Part shown: piece after piece, positions 39,974 through 40,072 of the stretch
Position numbering within the stretch: the stretch's first letter is position 1
How the letters are laid out: each line of letters opens with the position of its first letter
From: Candidatus Sumerlaeaceae bacterium
GTDB lineage: Bacteria > Sumerlaeota > Sumerlaeia > Sumerlaeales > Sumerlaeaceae
DNA length: 40,072 nucleotides
Assembly (NCBI GenBank): GCA_019695055.1
Contig: JAIBAT010000099.1
Location: 1-40,072, forward strand
Direction of reading: 5' to 3'
The notes under the pieces: model-generated
Told to the model about the DNA's origin: nothing
Database searches by the model: none
What the model saw: only the letters and a program-made list of their open reading frames with translations
Position numbers and translations under genes: made by a program

Positions 39974-40072
39974 TTAACTCACGAAAAATGTGACCCAACC
40001 TTTTGTCCAACTCAAGATTACAAAAGACTTTCCTCAACTCAACTCCGAAAACCATTCTATGACTTTAGAACT
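39974..40072. other. Leader of the ABC operon at the right edge
   Basis: There is no gene in these 99 bases. The region is AT-rich and on the minus strand contains TTGAGT followed after 16-17 bases by weak -10 candidates (TAATCT, CACATT). It is probably the operon's promoter region, truncated by the window end. Confidence 0.35.

Noticed and set aside
1..40072. tRNA or rRNA genes, insertion sequences
   Set aside because: I looked for T-loop and conserved rRNA stretches and for transposase motifs on both strands and saw none that hold up; a covariance or profile search could still reveal a small RNA.

Overview
This window looks like a chromosomal segment of an uncultivated, GC-rich, Gram-negative-type bacterium. 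Signs of that cell type are signal peptides, a lipoprotein, a type II/IV pilin-like prepilin and glycosyltransferases. The pilin N-terminus (FTLIELL, then a PNFLEAQTRAKVSRVKAD-type segment), the kinase/WD40 giant protein and the abundance of dispersed palindromic and microsatellite-like repeats recall candidate phyla such as Sumerlaeota or Hydrogenedentota, or the PVC group. That placement comes from memory of family resemblance and is weak. I see no rRNA, tRNA, insertion sequence or CRISPR array.

Layout. (1) 1-6950 is an accessory, repeat-rich region. It holds a small exported or anchored protein, a minus-strand three-gene run (BNR/sialidase-like anchored protein, polytopic membrane protein, DUF4062 protein) and an orphan phage-type terminase large subunit. 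The terminase frame stays open through three separate insertions of composite short-repeat elements. (2) 6951-14210 is housekeeping: PhoU, a TetR regulator, an exported TPR-like protein with a Pro/Gln-rich tail, nusA behind an attenuator-like hairpin, a PP2C phosphatase, dnaG and an HU gene with a strong terminator. (3) 14414-21284 is a tight plus-strand run: tlyA, nadK, a large exported TPR protein (probably starting at a rare ATT codon), a small two-helix membrane protein, aroA and a rhomboid protease. (4) 21370-25227 encodes a 1285-residue cyclase-homology/Ser-Thr kinase/transmembrane/WD40 protein, followed by a TIGR01777 epimerase that converges on htpG. (5) 28273-32887 is a translationally coupled surface-glycan run (GT4, GT2, a WecA/MraY-like membrane protein lacking the usual Asp-Asp site) continuing into maf and a SirB1-type gene. 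(6) 32930-36602 holds a prepilin, an AT-rich spacer, a DUF2089 regulator with its membrane partner, and a TPR-like protein. (7) 36691-39973 is a minus-strand ABC importer operon of the nitrate/sulfonate/taurine type, led by a small lipoprotein gene.

How the genes may work together. The strongest functional couplings are the ATGA-overlapping glycan genes, the ABC importer with its leading lipoprotein, and the DUF2089/membrane pair, whose two proteins share the same short helical module. The most unusual structure is the terminase gene: 7-, 8- and 9-nt repeat tracts plus palindromes have been accommodated in frame at apparent domain boundaries, comparable in principle to in-frame palindromic elements known from Rickettsia. 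All function calls are from reading motifs in the sequence; no database search was run.
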